A stretch of 64,000 nt of DNA from Starkeya sp. ORNL1 (GTDB lineage: Bacteria; Pseudomonadota; Alphaproteobacteria; Rhizobiales; Xanthobacteraceae), in the NCBI RefSeq assembly GCF_012971745.1, contig NZ_CP048834.1:1674001-1738000 (forward strand), given 5' to 3'. Position 1 is the first letter of the stretch. The number at the start of each line of letters is the position of its first letter. Position numbers and translations under genes: made by a program. Positions 15,626 to 25,497 of the stretch are shown piece after piece. The notes below the pieces were generated by a model, which saw nothing but the letters and a program-made list of their open reading frames with translations, did not search any database and had not been told where the DNA came from.

Positions 15626-16044
15626 CAGGCGGATATCCGTTTCCCGGACATCAGCGAGGGGTGCGGATCGGGCATGGACTGCCGATCGGGCACGGATGCC
15701 GATGCCGTTTGCCTACAATTGGGGTCGGTGGGCCGATTTGCGAGAGGTGCGGCCCATTCGCCGAGCAGCGGGCCGAGCGCGGCGGCGAGTTCCGCGCACA
15801 CCGCGCGATCCAGGCAATAGCAGGAGCGCGGGCCGTCAATGGTGCCGGTGATGAGGCCGGCTTCCTTCAGAACTTTAAGATGCTGGGAGACGGTGGATTG
15901 CGCCAGCGGCAGCCCGCGCACGATCTCGCCGCACTGGCACTTCTCGGCCCGCGCCAGCGCGCGAAGGATGGCGAGCCGCGCCGGGTGGCCGAGCGCGCGC
16001 AGGCGCAAGGCGAGAAGGTCGTCAGTGTCGGGCGTGTCGGTCAT
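15625..16044 (-). CDS. ArsR/SmtB-family winged-helix repressor
   Basis: 139 residues. [19 protein letters not shown] and [20 protein letters not shown] form the classic ArsR helix-turn-helix. CQCGEIV near 36-42 places two cysteines before the recognition helices, and CYCLDRAVC (about 84-92) adds three more, so metal or thiol sensing is plausible. A disordered tail (from about 105) follows. The gene is first in an operon with the Atm1-like exporter, as expected for a repressor of an efflux pump; the operator should lie in 16045-16170. Confidence 0.88.
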   Translation of the reverse strand: MTDTPDTDDLLALRLRALGHPARLAILRALARAEKCQCGEIVRGLPLAQSTVSQHLKVLKEAGLITGTIDGPRSCYCLDRAVCAELAAALGPLLGEWAAPLANRPTDPNCRQTASASVPDRQSMPDPHPSLMSGKRISA

Positions 16045-16203
16045 CGTCCATCGGCGATAGACGATGATGATGACGGGGGCAAGGCGCTCTATCGCCGGGG
16101 GCGTTACCTCGCCCTGAATCCGCCCTGCGGCTATGCTTGGTGCGAGTCACAATGAAGGCATGGGATGCTTGACGCTTCCATGCCGCGCTGCAACATGGTG
16201 GTC

Positions 16204-16815
16204 ATGTCAACGATAAAGAATATCTGCGTCTATTGTGGCGCTGCTCCCGGGGACGATCCCGTCTTCCTCCAGACCGCCATCGAATTCGGCCAGATCCTCG
16301 CCCGCGAGAATATCCGCCTGATCTATGGCGGCGGCGGCGTCGGGCTGATGGGCGCGGTGGCGCGCGCCTGCGCCGAGGCCGGCGGGCGTGTCACCGGCAT
16401 CATCCCGGATTTCCTGATCGGCAAGGAACAGGCGTTCGACCACGCCCATGAACTCGTCGTCACCCAGGACATGCATGAGCGCAAGCGCCTGATGTTCGAG
16501 CGGGCCGATGCGTTCGTGGCGCTGCCCGGCGGCGTCGGCACGCTGGAGGAGCTGGTGGAACAACTCACCTGGGTTCAGCTCAACCGGCATTCCAAGCCGG
16601 TAATGGTGCTGAACGTCGCCAATTTCTGGGATCCGCTGCTCGGCCTGTTCGACCACATGCAGTCCAGCGGCTTCGTGAACATCGCCCGCCCGGTGCGCCT
16701 CTTGGTGGCGCACAATGCCCGCGCCGTGCTGCCGAAGCTGCGCACCGCGGTGTCGAACGTCGCCGAGGGCGAGCTGCACGATGCGGCGGCGGAACAGGTG
16801 ATGGACCGGATGTGA
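16204..16815 (+). CDS. LOG-family protein (cytokinin riboside 5'-monophosphate phosphoribohydrolase-like)
   Basis: About 203 residues from ATG 16204 (MSTIKNICVYCGAAPGDDP); upstream in-frame ATGs at 16165, 16180 and 16195 are less likely. The family signatures are all present: IYGGGGVGLMGAVA, ERKRLMFERADAFVALPGG, and the PGGVGTLEE catalytic motif. Enzymes of this kind remove ribose phosphate from nucleoside monophosphates (AMP or cytokinin nucleotides). Usual bacterial length. Single-gene unit, divergent from the arsR-exporter operon. Confidence 0.88.
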   Translation: MSTIKNICVYCGAAPGDDPVFLQTAIEFGQILARENIRLIYGGGGVGLMGAVARACAEAGGRVTGIIPDFLIGKEQAFDHAHELVVTQDMHERKRLMFERADAFVALPGGVGTLEELVEQLTWVQLNRHSKPVMVLNVANFWDPLLGLFDHMQSSGFVNIARPVRLLVAHNARAVLPKLRTAVSNVAEGELHDAAAEQVMDRM

Positions 16816-16839
16816 GGCGCGGGGGTCGCCCTGCTTCAA

Positions 16840-16939
16840 CATCCTTCGAGGCCCGGCTGTGCCGGGCACCTCAGGATGAGGTTCACTTGAAAAGAACCGC
16901 CTCATCCTGAGGTGCCGCCGCAGGCGGCCTCGAAGGATG
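16840..16939. repeat. Intergenic palindromic repeat (CATCCTTCGAGG family), full copy
   Basis: Left arm CATCCTTCGAGGCCCGG...CACCTCAGGATGAGG, right arm CCTCATCCTGAGG...CCTCGAAGGATG. The arms are inverted copies with tips GGCTGTGCC and GCCGCAGGC. Lies between the convergent LOG and MscS genes. Confidence 0.85.
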
Positions 16940-16956
16940 ATGAGGCAGAGATCGCT

Positions 16957-19161
16957 TTAAGACCCCTCCGGCCGCCCACCCAGATTCTGCAGCGCCAGCA
17001 CCGCGTTCGCGAACTCGATGCCGACTTCGGGGAAGGCGCGGAACATGCGCTTGAGCGCCTCGCGCTGGATGTAGCTCGGCTTGTTCGGCTTCACGGTGAA
17101 CTTGAAGCGCACCACGATGGCGCTGTCGGTGATGTCGGCGACGCCCTGCATCTTCAGGGGCATCAGGATCTCGTCCTTCATCTCCGGGTCGTCCATCATC
17201 TCCACGCCGATCTTCTTCACCACCTTGCGCAGCTTCTCGAGATCGGTGTTGGGCATGAAGCGGAGATTGAACTTCGCGGTGGTCCAGTCGCGGCTGAAAT
17301 TGGTGATCTGGCCGAGCTGGCCGAACGGGATGGTGTGGATCTGCCCGCTCTGGTGGCGCAGCTTCAGGGAGCGCATGGTGAAGCCCTCCACCGTGCCCTT
17401 GCCCTTGCCGACATCGATGTACTCGCCGACCCGGAACGCGTCGTCGACCAGGTAGAACACGCCGGAGACGATGTCCTTCACCAAAGTCTGGCTGCCGAAG
17501 GAGATGGCGAGGCCGACCACCGAGGCGCCGGCGATCAGCGCGGTGATGTTGATGCCGAGCTGCGAGAGCACGGTCAGCGTCACCAATATGGCGAGCGTCG
17601 CATAGAGCACCACGCGCACCAGCGGCACCAGCGTGCCGGCCCGGCTGCTCTCCACCACCGCCGGGGTGTCGCCGTCCGGATCCTCGGCGCCCGGCATCAC
17701 CGGCTTGTAGGCGCGCGCGGCATAGCGATCGGTGAGGTAGCGAATGGCCTCGAACGAGCAATAGGAGACGAAAGCCGTGGTGCCCACCGCGAGCACGCCG
17801 GCGGTGACGCGGCCGGTGTCCATCATGCTCGCCAGCGCCAGCACGTCGAGGATCCACACCTCGGCGAGATAGAGGCCGGCGATCATGAACACGGCGAAGC
17901 GCAGGCAGCGCGCCACCACATCGGGCAGATGCGGCGCGCCGTCGGCGGCCCGCGCATGGGGGCCGCGCACCAGCCGCGTCACCTTGCCGGTCACCGCTTC
18001 CATCAGCAAAAGCCCGATGACGACGTTCAGCGTCGTCACCAGCGCCTCGGGCACCATGGTCTGGTCCATCACCGCGCCATGGATGCGGGCGATGCCCAGT
18101 ATCAGGAAGAACGGGATCGCCACCGCGATCCAGTGCTGGGAGATGCCGGCGATCACCGGGTGCGGCTCGGCGCGGCGCGACAGGCCGAGGAAGAAGCGCG
18201 CGGCGGGATGGCGCTGGCGCACCGCGCCGATGATGAAAGCGGCGACCACGACGAGCGCCTCGAGGATCTCGGCCAGCGCGGTCACATCCTCCGGCGCGCC
18301 GATGGCGGTGAGCACCCGGGTGATGCCGCGGCTGACCAGCACCATGGCGACGACGATGCCGATGGCGCGGAAGATGGCGGAGGCGTCATCGTCGCTGATC
18401 TCGACGAGACGCGCCGGCCGCAGCTTGGGGCGCAGCGCGGCGCGGAACACGAACATGTAGAGCAGCCAGGAGAATACGCTGAGCAGCACCAGCGAGGCGA
18501 AGCGCGATTGCGGCAGCGTGCCGGGGAACCACACCGAGAGCAGGCCGTGGCTCACCAGCCAGGCGGCGATCAGGCCGAGCGCATCAAGCAGCGCGAGGAG
18601 CGCCAGCGCGCCGACGCCGCGCGAACCATGCATGTGCGCGGCAAGGCTCCGGCGCAGCGGATCGGTGATGATGCGCGCCGCGGCATCGGCGGCGATCACC
18701 AGCACGCCGGCAAGCAGCAGCAGCGCCAGATAGGAGCCGAGCGGGCGCTCGCCTTCCATCGAGGTGAGCATGCCAGGCACGCGGGCGAGTTCGTCGCCGA
18801 GCGCGGGCAAGGCCATGAAGATGGAGCCGGCGCGCGCGAAGCGGCGGACATAGTCCTCATCCATGGAATCGTCGGCCATCATCGGCGCGTCGGCGGTGGG
18901 CTTGGCCTTCCCGGCGGGCGTGGTGGCCGGGGCCGCGGCTGGGGTGGCGGGCGACAGGCCCTCGGCCCTCAGCCGGCGCACCACCTCGGTGCTGATGCGA
19001 TCCACCAGCGCGTCGGTCTCAGCCTGGGTGAGGCCGGCCGCGGGGGCCGCGGGTTCCGGCGATGTTTGCGCGGGGGATGGGGTGGCGGTGAAGAGCGCGA
19101 GAAGCAGCAGCAGCGGCGCTGCCAGCCGCGTGATGTTGTTAGCCGTATTTACGCACCGCAT
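16957..19161 (-). CDS. Mechanosensitive ion channel, large MscS-family (MscK/YbdG-like) protein
   Basis: 734 residues: signal peptide (LLLLLALFTATPSPAQ), a periplasmic stretch, around ten membrane segments (about 120-560), then the MscS pore and beta domains. The pore/upper beta region reads AGASVVGLAISFGSQTLVKD followed by DIVSGVFYLVDDAFRVGEYI, and the C-terminal cytoplasmic domain contains NFSRDWTTAKFNLRF. Such channels release solutes upon osmotic downshock. Longer than E. coli MscS because of extra N-terminal helices, as in many alphaproteobacterial paralogues. The ATG at 19161 gives a credible signal peptide. Confidence 0.88.
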   Translation of the reverse strand: MRCVNTANNITRLAAPLLLLLALFTATPSPAQTSPEPAAPAAGLTQAETDALVDRISTEVVRRLRAEGLSPATPAAAPATTPAGKAKPTADAPMMADDSMDEDYVRRFARAGSIFMALPALGDELARVPGMLTSMEGERPLGSYLALLLLAGVLVIAADAAARIITDPLRRSLAAHMHGSRGVGALALLALLDALGLIAAWLVSHGLLSVWFPGTLPQSRFASLVLLSVFSWLLYMFVFRAALRPKLRPARLVEISDDDASAIFRAIGIVVAMVLVSRGITRVLTAIGAPEDVTALAEILEALVVVAAFIIGAVRQRHPAARFFLGLSRRAEPHPVIAGISQHWIAVAIPFFLILGIARIHGAVMDQTMVPEALVTTLNVVIGLLLMEAVTGKVTRLVRGPHARAADGAPHLPDVVARCLRFAVFMIAGLYLAEVWILDVLALASMMDTGRVTAGVLAVGTTAFVSYCSFEAIRYLTDRYAARAYKPVMPGAEDPDGDTPAVVESSRAGTLVPLVRVVLYATLAILVTLTVLSQLGINITALIAGASVVGLAISFGSQTLVKDIVSGVFYLVDDAFRVGEYIDVGKGKGTVEGFTMRSLKLRHQSGQIHTIPFGQLGQITNFSRDWTTAKFNLRFMPNTDLEKLRKVVKKIGVEMMDDPEMKDEILMPLKMQGVADITDSAIVVRFKFTVKPNKPSYIQREALKRMFRAFPEVGIEFANAVLALQNLGGRPEGS

Positions 19162-19295
19162 GTCCAGGCCCGTCCCTCGCCGCCGCGACGCGGCGTCCCC
19201 TTACCCCAGTCCAGCTTACCTTATGATGTCGGGGCCTATGAGGGGGTTAAGGCGATCAACGTGCGACAACCAAGTAAGAGGGCGCTCGGCTCGGG

Positions 19296-19393
19296 CATCC
19301 TTCGAGGCCCGGCTTTGCCGGGCACCTCAGGATGAGGTCGCTTTTAATAGAACCACCTCATCCTGAGGTGCCGCGAAGCGGCCTCGAAGGATG
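19296..19393. repeat. Intergenic palindromic repeat, full copy
   Basis: Two inverted arms with tips GCCCGGCTTTGCCGGGC and GCCGCGAAGCGGC, joined by an AT-rich spacer (TTTTAATAGAA). Between the MscS gene and cimA. Confidence 0.85.
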
Positions 19394-19409
19394 CTGCAGC
19401 CGTGCAACC

Positions 19410-21005
19410 TCACGCCGCCGCTCCGCTCTTCACCAGCTTCCACACGATGCTGTCGCTCAGCGCCTGGAACGAGGCGTCGATGATGTTCGGGGAGACGCCG
19501 ACCGTGGTCCAGCGCTCGCCGGTCTCGTCGGCGCTCTCCAGCAGCACGCGGGTCACCGCCTCGGTGCCGCCGTCGAGGATGCGCACGCGGTAGTCGGTGA
19601 GCTTGAGGCCGGCGATCAGCGGCTGGTACTTGCCGAGATCCTTGCGCAAGGCGAGGTCCAGCGCGTTCACCGGGCCGTTGCCCTCGGCGGCAGAGATCAT
19701 CACCTCCTCGCCGATGCGCACCTTCACGATGGCCTCGGCCACTGTCACCATCTCGCCGCGCACATTGTAGCGGCGCTCGACGCTGACGCTGAAGCGCTCC
19801 ACGGTGAAATAGTCCGGCACGCCGCCGAGGATGCGCCGGGCCAGCAGCGCGAAGGAGGCGTCGGCCGCTTCATAGGCATAGCCGCCGGCCTCGCGGGTCT
19901 TCACCTCGTCCAGCAGGCGGGAGAGGCGCGGATCGTCCTTCTTGACCGGGATGCCGAGGCGGTCGAGCTCGGCCAGCACGTTGGAGCGGCCGGCCTGGTC
20001 GGACACCATCACCCGGCGGCGATTGCCGACGCGCTCCGGCGGTACGTGCTCATAGGTCGCCGGGTCCTTCATGATCGCCGAGGCATGGATGCCGGCCTTG
20101 GTGGCGAAGGCGCTGGCGCCGACATAGGGCGCGTGCGGATCCGGCGCGCGGTTCAGCATCTCGTCCAGCGTGCGGGAGAGATGGGTCAGCTCTTCGAGGC
20201 GGGCGGTGGGCACGCCGGTCTCGAAACGATCGGCGAAATCCGGTTTCAGCAGCAGCGTCGGGATCAGCGTGCACAGGTTCGCATTGCCGCAGCGCTCGCC
20301 GAGGCCGTTCAGCGTGCCCTGGATCTGCCGGGCGCCGGCGCGCACCGCGGCCAGCGAATTCGCCACCGCCTGGCCGGTGTCGTCATGGGCATGGATGCCG
20401 AGATGCTCGCCGGGCACGGATTGCGCAACCTCGGTGATGATGGCCTCGATCTCGTGGGGCAGCGTGCCACCATTGGTGTCGCACAGCACCACCCAGCGGG
20501 CGCCGGCCTCATAGGCGGCCTGGGCGCAGGCCAGCGCGTAGTCGGGCTTCTCCTTGAAGCCGTCGAAGAAATGCTCGCAATCGACCAGCACCTCGCGCCC
20601 CGCCGCTTTCGCAGCCGTGACGCTGTCGCGAATGGCGGCGAGGTTCTCGCCCTCCTCCGCCTGCAGCGCGACGCGGACCTGATAGGCCGAGGCCTTGGCG
20701 ACGAGGCAGACCGCGTCGGCCTTGGCATCGAGCGTCGCGTTGAGGCCGGGATCGTTCGCGGCTGAGCGCCCCGGACGGCGGGTCATGCCGAAGGCGGTGA
20801 GCCGCGCCGGGCTCTCGCGCGCCTCGGCGAACAAAGCGGTGTCGGTGGGGTTGGCGCCGGGATAGCCGGCCTCGACATAATCCAGCCCGAGCCGGCCGGA
20901 GAGTTCGATCAGGCGCAGCTTATCGGCCAGCGTGAAGTCGACGCCGTTCATCTGCTGGCCGTCGCGCAGCGTGGTGTCGAACAGATAGAGCCGCTCGCGG
21001 GTCAT
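19410..21005 (-). CDS. cimA: Citramalate synthase
   Basis: 531 residues, the usual length of CimA. The DRE-TIM barrel opens LYLFDTTLRDGQQMNGVDF with the DTTLRDG metal/substrate motif, then GLDYVEAGYPGANPTD; CDTNGGTLPHEI and LGIHAHDDTGQAVANSLAAV give the catalytic His pair. The C-terminal regulatory domain (about 400-520) has the LeuA-dimer-type GGTEAVTRVLLESADE pattern. It condenses acetyl-CoA with pyruvate to (R)-citramalate, the first step of threonine-independent isoleucine synthesis; some relatives act as isopropylmalate synthases, but the long form here fits CimA. Single gene flanked by palindromic repeats. Confidence 0.9.
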   Translation of the reverse strand: MTRERLYLFDTTLRDGQQMNGVDFTLADKLRLIELSGRLGLDYVEAGYPGANPTDTALFAEARESPARLTAFGMTRRPGRSAANDPGLNATLDAKADAVCLVAKASAYQVRVALQAEEGENLAAIRDSVTAAKAAGREVLVDCEHFFDGFKEKPDYALACAQAAYEAGARWVVLCDTNGGTLPHEIEAIITEVAQSVPGEHLGIHAHDDTGQAVANSLAAVRAGARQIQGTLNGLGERCGNANLCTLIPTLLLKPDFADRFETGVPTARLEELTHLSRTLDEMLNRAPDPHAPYVGASAFATKAGIHASAIMKDPATYEHVPPERVGNRRRVMVSDQAGRSNVLAELDRLGIPVKKDDPRLSRLLDEVKTREAGGYAYEAADASFALLARRILGGVPDYFTVERFSVSVERRYNVRGEMVTVAEAIVKVRIGEEVMISAAEGNGPVNALDLALRKDLGKYQPLIAGLKLTDYRVRILDGGTEAVTRVLLESADETGERWTTVGVSPNIIDASFQALSDSIVWKLVKSGAAA

Positions 21006-21334
21006 GCGCCTGTTCCACGGAAAAAGCCGGGCCGGGGCGAAGCATAGGCCATTCGGCCGAGCTTATGATTCCGATTCAGCCGGCTCGCAATCCGATTCCG
21101 CGGCGGGGCCTGCGGGCGCTGAGAGTTTGATTCAAGTGCGCGGGGAAAGCCGAGTCGGGGGAATCGGTTAGGCGCGGGGGTTGATGTGGAGATCCGGGGG
21201 TGCTCGGCGTGAGCATCCTTCGAGGCCGGCCGAGGGCCGGCACCTCAGGATGACGTAGCTCTGTTAAAGGAACGTCATCGCTGAGGTGCGAGCGCAGCGA
21301 GCCTCGAAGGATGTTGAAGCAGAAGGCCCCGCCC
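21006..21334. other. Intergenic region cimA-cysS
   Basis: Upstream region of cimA (no clear promoter boxes by eye) followed by one palindromic repeat (21214-21313). No gene seen. Confidence 0.5.
21214..21313. repeat. Intergenic palindromic repeat, full copy
   Basis: Left arm tip GGCCGGCCGAGGGCCGGC, right arm degenerate at its start (GTCATCGCTGAGG instead of GTCATCCTGAGG) with tip GCGAGCGCAGCGAGC. Just after the cysS stop on the opposite side of cimA. Confidence 0.8.
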
Positions 21335-22729
21335 CTACCGCTTCGGCTCCCACGTCGTGGTGCCGTCCTTGTTGTCCTTCAGCGCCACGCCGAGCGCGAG
21401 GAGCTCGTCGCGGATGCGGTCGGAGGCGGCCCAGTCGCGGGCCTGGCGGGCGGCGATGCGCTCGGCGATGCGGGCCTCGATGGCGGCCTCGTCGATCGCC
21501 AGCGCCGGGGCGCGTTCAGTGGCCCACATGCGGAACGCGCCGGGCTCGAAGCCGAGGAAGGCCAGCGTGCCGGCCAGCGCCTTCTTGCCGGCATGGTCCT
21601 TCAAGGCGTGCATCTCGGCGATCGCCTTGGGGGTGTTGAGGTCGTCGGCCAGCGCTTCCAGCACCGCCGGCGCCGGGCGGGGATAGGCGTCGTCGGCCGC
21701 GGCGTCGAACCACTGTTCCAGCGTCTTTGCGCTCTCTTCCAGCCCCTTCAGCGTCCAGTCGATCGGCTGGCGATAATGGGAGCGCAGCATGTTGAGGCGC
21801 AGCACCTCGCCGGGCCAGTCATTCAAGAGGTCGCGGATGGTGACGAAGTTGCCGAGCGACTTCGACATCTTCTCGCCTTCCACCTGCAGGAAGCCGTTAT
21901 GCATCCACACCTTGGCCATGACGCCGGTGTGGAAGGCGCAGCGCGACTGCGCCACCTCGTTCTCATGGTGCGGGAAGACCAGGTCGATGCCGCCGCCATG
22001 GATGTCGAAGGTCTCGCCGAGGTGCTTCCAGCTCATGGCGGAGCACTCGATGTGCCAGCCGGGACGGCCGGGCACCGCGATACCGGCGGGCGAGGCCCAG
22101 CCCGGCTCGCCGTCCTTGGACGGTTTCCACAGCACGAAGTCCATGGCGTCGCGCTTGTAGGGCGCGACATCGACGCGGGCGCCGGCGATCATCTCGTCGA
22201 GCGGGCGGCGCGAGAGCTGGCCATACTCCGGCATCGAGGGCACCGAGAACAGCACATGGCCCTCGGCGACATAAGCGTGGCCGGAGACGACGAGCCGCTC
22301 GATCAGCTCGCGCATCTCGCCGATATGCTCGGTGGCGCGCGGCTCGACATCGGGGTGCAGCACGCCGAGCGCCTCGATATCGTCGTGGAACTGCGCCTCG
22401 GTCTGCGCCGTCACCTTCGCGATGGCCTCGTTCAGCGGCAGATCGGGATATTCCGCGCAGGCGCGGTTGTTGATCTTGTCGTCGACGTCCGTGATGTTGC
22501 GGACGTATTTGACATGGCCGTCGCCATAGAGATGGCGCAGCACCCGGTAGAGCAGGTCGAAGACGATGACCGGCCGGGCATTGCCGATATGGGCGAAGTC
22601 ATAAACGGTCGGTCCGCAGACATACATGCGCACATGCGCCGGATCGAACGGAGTGAACTCCTCCTTCGTCCGGGTGAGCGTGTTGTACAGCTTGAGCTCC
22701 GGAAGACCCGGCTTTGACCCGCCCGCCAT
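21335..22729 (-). CDS. cysS: Cysteinyl-tRNA synthetase
   Basis: 464 residues, normal length. Class I synthetase: first zinc Cys and HIGH box in [17 protein letters not shown], then [10 protein letters not shown]. Zinc-binding residues continue in [15 protein letters not shown] and the His pair in [15 protein letters not shown]; the KMSKS loop is [11 protein letters not shown]. It charges tRNA-Cys in the cytosol. ATG at 22729 ([20 protein letters not shown]); a start a few codons on is possible. Confidence 0.95.
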   Translation of the reverse strand: MAGGSKPGLPELKLYNTLTRTKEEFTPFDPAHVRMYVCGPTVYDFAHIGNARPVIVFDLLYRVLRHLYGDGHVKYVRNITDVDDKINNRACAEYPDLPLNEAIAKVTAQTEAQFHDDIEALGVLHPDVEPRATEHIGEMRELIERLVVSGHAYVAEGHVLFSVPSMPEYGQLSRRPLDEMIAGARVDVAPYKRDAMDFVLWKPSKDGEPGWASPAGIAVPGRPGWHIECSAMSWKHLGETFDIHGGGIDLVFPHHENEVAQSRCAFHTGVMAKVWMHNGFLQVEGEKMSKSLGNFVTIRDLLNDWPGEVLRLNMLRSHYRQPIDWTLKGLEESAKTLEQWFDAAADDAYPRPAPAVLEALADDLNTPKAIAEMHALKDHAGKKALAGTLAFLGFEPGAFRMWATERAPALAIDEAAIEARIAERIAARQARDWAASDRIRDELLALGVALKDNKDGTTTWEPKR

Positions 22730-23065
22730 TTATCGCCTCTATGCCTGCCGGCCCACCTTGGTCGGCCGGCGTCTGTCGTCCCTTTGGCCGCCCGCGTCAA
22801 GGGCGGTCAAGGCTTTGTGGGCACAACCCTACCGGGATGCAGTGCGCTTCCGCTGCCACAGGACGGGCAAATCGGCAAAGTCCGTGCCCCGCCGGATTGA
22901 CCCTTTCCGGCCGACGCAGTTAACCAAGCCTGACGAAGGGGGAGAGATGAACGAACGCCACCGAGGTTGTTCATCATCTATTCAAACCTGTTAAGCCATG
23001 TTCCTGCCACACCGTCGCCAAAAGCGAAGCTGAACCGCAACCCACTCGAAACATCCGAACCCGTC
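22730..23065. other. Divergent intergenic region, no gene supported
   Basis: Contains the cysS upstream region. A 15-codon frame at 22948 (MNERHRGCSSSIQTC) has a good GGGGGAGAG Shine-Dalgarno but no other support. Nothing else recognised. Confidence 0.4.
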
Positions 23066-23383
23066 ATGTCGATCCGTCGCGCGCTTCTCGTCGCCACCCT
23101 TTTCCTCGCCCCGAGCATGGCCTTGGCGGGCGGGTCCAAGATCTTCCTGATCGATTCGTCGGACGGGTACGGCATCGACACCTGTGTCGCCAGCGGCGCC
23201 CCCTGCGGCGCGGCCATGGCTGGCGCCTGGTGCCGGGCGCACGACTTCAAGGCCGCGGTGAGCTTCGGCCGGGTGCAGAGCGACGCGGTCGCCACCCCGA
23301 TCTCCACCGGCTCCACCGCTTCGAGCCGCCCCGCCTGCTACGGCAATTCGTGCGCCGAGATGGTGGCGATCACCTGCGAGTAG
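23066..23383 (+). CDS. Small secreted cysteine-rich protein, 105 aa
   Basis: ATG 23066 gives MSIRRALLVATLFLAPSMALA, a clear signal peptide cleaved after ALA. The mature part (~84 residues) opens GGSKIFLIDSSDGYGIDTC and has six cysteines, suggesting three periplasmic disulfides, with GNSCAEMVAITCE at the C-terminus. Small exported proteins of this kind are common in Hyphomicrobiales, but I know no function for this one. Alone between repeats; earlier in-frame starts would spoil the signal peptide. Confidence 0.7.
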   Translation: MSIRRALLVATLFLAPSMALAGGSKIFLIDSSDGYGIDTCVASGAPCGAAMAGAWCRAHDFKAAVSFGRVQSDAVATPISTGSTASSRPACYGNSCAEMVAITCE

Positions 23384-23481
23384 TGCGGTCGGGGTTTTCC
23401 CGGTCTCGATCGTCCAGAGAATTCCGAAATCCCCGGCCTTGTGTCGGGGATTTTGATTCGTGGTGCGGTGTCCTGCTTCAG

Positions 23482-23578
23482 CATCCTTCGAGGCCCGGCT
23501 CTGCCGGGCGCCTCAGGATGACGTCGCTTTTAGAACCACGTCATCCTGAGGTGCTCGCGCAGCGAGCCTTGAAGGATG
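23482..23578. repeat. Intergenic palindromic repeat, full copy
   Basis: Arms with tips GCCCGGCTCTGCCGGGC and GCTCGCGCAGCGAGC; the right arm ends CCTTGAAGGATG (one change from CCTCGAAGGATG). Between two convergent genes. Confidence 0.8.
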
Positions 23579-23598
23579 CTGAAGCAGAGCGCCCTGCC

Positions 23599-24132
23599 CT
23601 ACCTCACAAAGTCCCCGCATTTCGGCGCGTCGGTGCCGGCGCCCCAGGGCATGATCGGCACCGCGGAGGTCGAGTTCTTCGGGCTGCCTTCGATTAGCTT
23701 GTCGGAATAAACCAGATACACCAGCACGTTGCGCTTCACGTCGCAGCCGCGCACGATCTGCATCTTCTTGAAGATCAGCGAGCGGCTCTCGCGATAGACC
23801 ACGTCGCCCTGCTCGAACTTTCCGGTGAAGCTGATCGGGCCGATCTGCCGGCAGGCGATGGAGATGTCGGACACCTCCTCGGCGACGCCGAGCATGCCCT
23901 TCACCCCGCCCTTCTCCGGCACGGTGTAGTGACAGGCGACGCCGTTCACCACCGGATCGTCGATGCCATAGACCGCGAGCTTGTCGTCCGGGGTCAGGAA
24001 TTTCCACACCGTCGACTTCCTGAAGATCAGGTCCGGTCCGTCCGCGAAGGCGGGCGCCGTGGCACAGCCGACGCCGAGCGCGAGGGCTATGCCGGCAAAA
24101 GCGGCGCGGGCAAAATTCAGGCGGGCGATCAT
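23599..24132 (-). CDS. creA: CreA family protein (periplasmic)
   Basis: 177 residues from ATG 24132; the frame extends further upstream, but MIARLNFARAAFAGIALALG...TAPAFA is an obvious signal peptide at this start. CreA hallmarks: the segment DDPVVNGVACHYTVPEKGG (near 60-78) and DISIACRQIGPI, RSLIFKKMQIVRGCDVKR and LVYLVYSDKLIEGSPKNS. Four conserved cysteines probably pair in the periplasm. CreA is encoded beside creBCD in E. coli but is widespread alone, and its role is unknown. Length is typical. Confidence 0.9.
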   Translation of the reverse strand: MIARLNFARAAFAGIALALGVGCATAPAFADGPDLIFRKSTVWKFLTPDDKLAVYGIDDPVVNGVACHYTVPEKGGVKGMLGVAEEVSDISIACRQIGPISFTGKFEQGDVVYRESRSLIFKKMQIVRGCDVKRNVLVYLVYSDKLIEGSPKNSTSAVPIMPWGAGTDAPKCGDFVR

Positions 24133-24337
24133 CTTGCGTTGTCTCCGGTTCCGGCGGCGCTGCGCATATGGTAGGTCGGCGGCGCGGCGGAAAGGCCGGG
24201 CGCGATCGAGGCGTGGCGACAAAGCCCCACACTTCGAAACATCCACACTTTGGCCAAGCTTGCCGCGCTCATTGCCTCACCTTGCGGAGAGCCGCGGGCC
24301 AAGGCGGTCACGATTCGAGCTTTGAGACGACGCGCGC

Positions 24338-25480
24338 ATGATGATGAGACCCGAACCGTTCCGGCATGGCTCGTTGCGTGCTCTCGCAGCGCTGGCGTTG
24401 TGCCTGGCGGGCGCCCCTGCGATCGCCCAGCAGTCCTATCCCGGCCAGCCGCCGCAGCAGCAACAGCCGGGCTATCCGGACCAGGGCGGCAATGACCGCT
24501 CGTCCGCCTGCATCCGGCTCGAAGGCCAACTCGCCCAGCTCAATCGCGGCGGCGGGGCGCGGCCGAACCTCGATGCGACCATCGCCAAGCAGCGCTCCAC
24601 GGTGGACAACCTTTCCGCCCAGGTGCGGCAGATGGGCTGCGACAAGCGCGGCTTCCTGATCTTCCAGCCGCAATTGCCGCCGCAGTGCGAGGCGCTCAAC
24701 AACCAGCTGACGCAGGCCCGCACCGCGCTCGACCGCACCATGATGCAGGCGCGCGGCGACCAGGGCGCCAATGACGACCAGCGCCGGCAGCTGGTCTATG
24801 CGCTGGCGCAGAATGATTGCGGCCCGCAATACCGTGCCGCGCTCGGCACCGGCGGTGGCGGCCAGAGCGCCAATGGCGGCGACCGCCGGCCGCGCAATTT
24901 CTTCGAGCAGCTGTTCGGCGTGCCGCGCAGCGGCGGCGAGGAAGAGGCCGGGCCGATCGACCAGGCCCCGCTCGACATCCCCCAGGTCTCGACCTACCGC
25001 ACGGTGTGCGTGCGCACCTGCGATGGCTTCTTCTTCCCGATCTCGTTCGCGGCGACGCCGGCGCGCTTCCCGACCGACGAGCAGATGTGCCAGCGCCAGT
25101 GCCCGGGCACCGAGGCGCGGCTGTTCGCCTATCGCAATCCGGGCGGCGATATCGAGCAGGCGGTGGCGGTGAACGGCCAGCCTTATTCGTCGCTGCCGAA
25201 CGCGCTGCTGTTCAAGAAGGAATTCGTGCCGTCCTGTTCATGCCGGGGTGCCGGCCAGAGCTGGGCGCAGGCGCTCTCCGGCGCCGAAGGCGCCGCCGAC
25301 CCGACGCTGCGCAAGGGCGACATCGTAGTGACCGAGGACAAGGCGCGCGAAATGGCGCAGCCGCGTCCCGCGACCCCGCCGCCGGCCGCTGCGGCGCCGA
25401 AGCCCGCCGCGCCGAAGCCGGCTGCACCCCGTCCCGCCGCACCCGCTCCGGGCTTCGCGCCGCCGGGAACGGTGCAGTAG
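24338..25480 (+). CDS. DUF2865 domain-containing secreted protein
   Basis: 380 residues with a signal peptide ending GAPAIAQQ. A Gln/Pro-rich linker is followed by a helical segment with spaced cysteines (SSACIRLEGQLAQLNRGGG; QMGCDKRGF; PPQCEALNNQL), then the DUF2865 core with TVCVRTCDGFFFPISFAATP and QMCQRQCPGTEARLFAYRNP and the CSCRGAG motif, and finally an Ala/Pro/Lys-rich low-complexity tail. DUF2865 proteins are a Hyphomicrobiales-centred envelope family without assigned activity. ATG 24338 begins a run of three Met codons. Confidence 0.88.
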   Translation: MMMRPEPFRHGSLRALAALALCLAGAPAIAQQSYPGQPPQQQQPGYPDQGGNDRSSACIRLEGQLAQLNRGGGARPNLDATIAKQRSTVDNLSAQVRQMGCDKRGFLIFQPQLPPQCEALNNQLTQARTALDRTMMQARGDQGANDDQRRQLVYALAQNDCGPQYRAALGTGGGGQSANGGDRRPRNFFEQLFGVPRSGGEEEAGPIDQAPLDIPQVSTYRTVCVRTCDGFFFPISFAATPARFPTDEQMCQRQCPGTEARLFAYRNPGGDIEQAVAVNGQPYSSLPNALLFKKEFVPSCSCRGAGQSWAQALSGAEGAADPTLRKGDIVVTEDKAREMAQPRPATPPPAAAAPKPAAPKPAAPRPAAPAPGFAPPGTVQ

Positions 25481-25497
25481 GGGTCGTCCTGCGTGAG

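Noticed and set aside
13784..15820. 678-codon plus-strand frame opposite the Atm1-like exporter
   Set aside because: His/Asp/Gly-rich nonsense composition with the minus strand encoding all ABC motifs; shadow frame.
16912..19335. 807-codon plus-strand frame across the MscS gene
   Set aside because: Shadow of the MscS coding strand; composition (His, Ala, Gly, Arg) is not protein-like and the frame starts within a repeat.
22948..22995. 15-codon frame with two Cys codons near cysS, considered as a cysteine leader peptide
   Set aside because: It is on the opposite strand to cysS and no attenuator-like hairpin follows; the good RBS alone is not enough.
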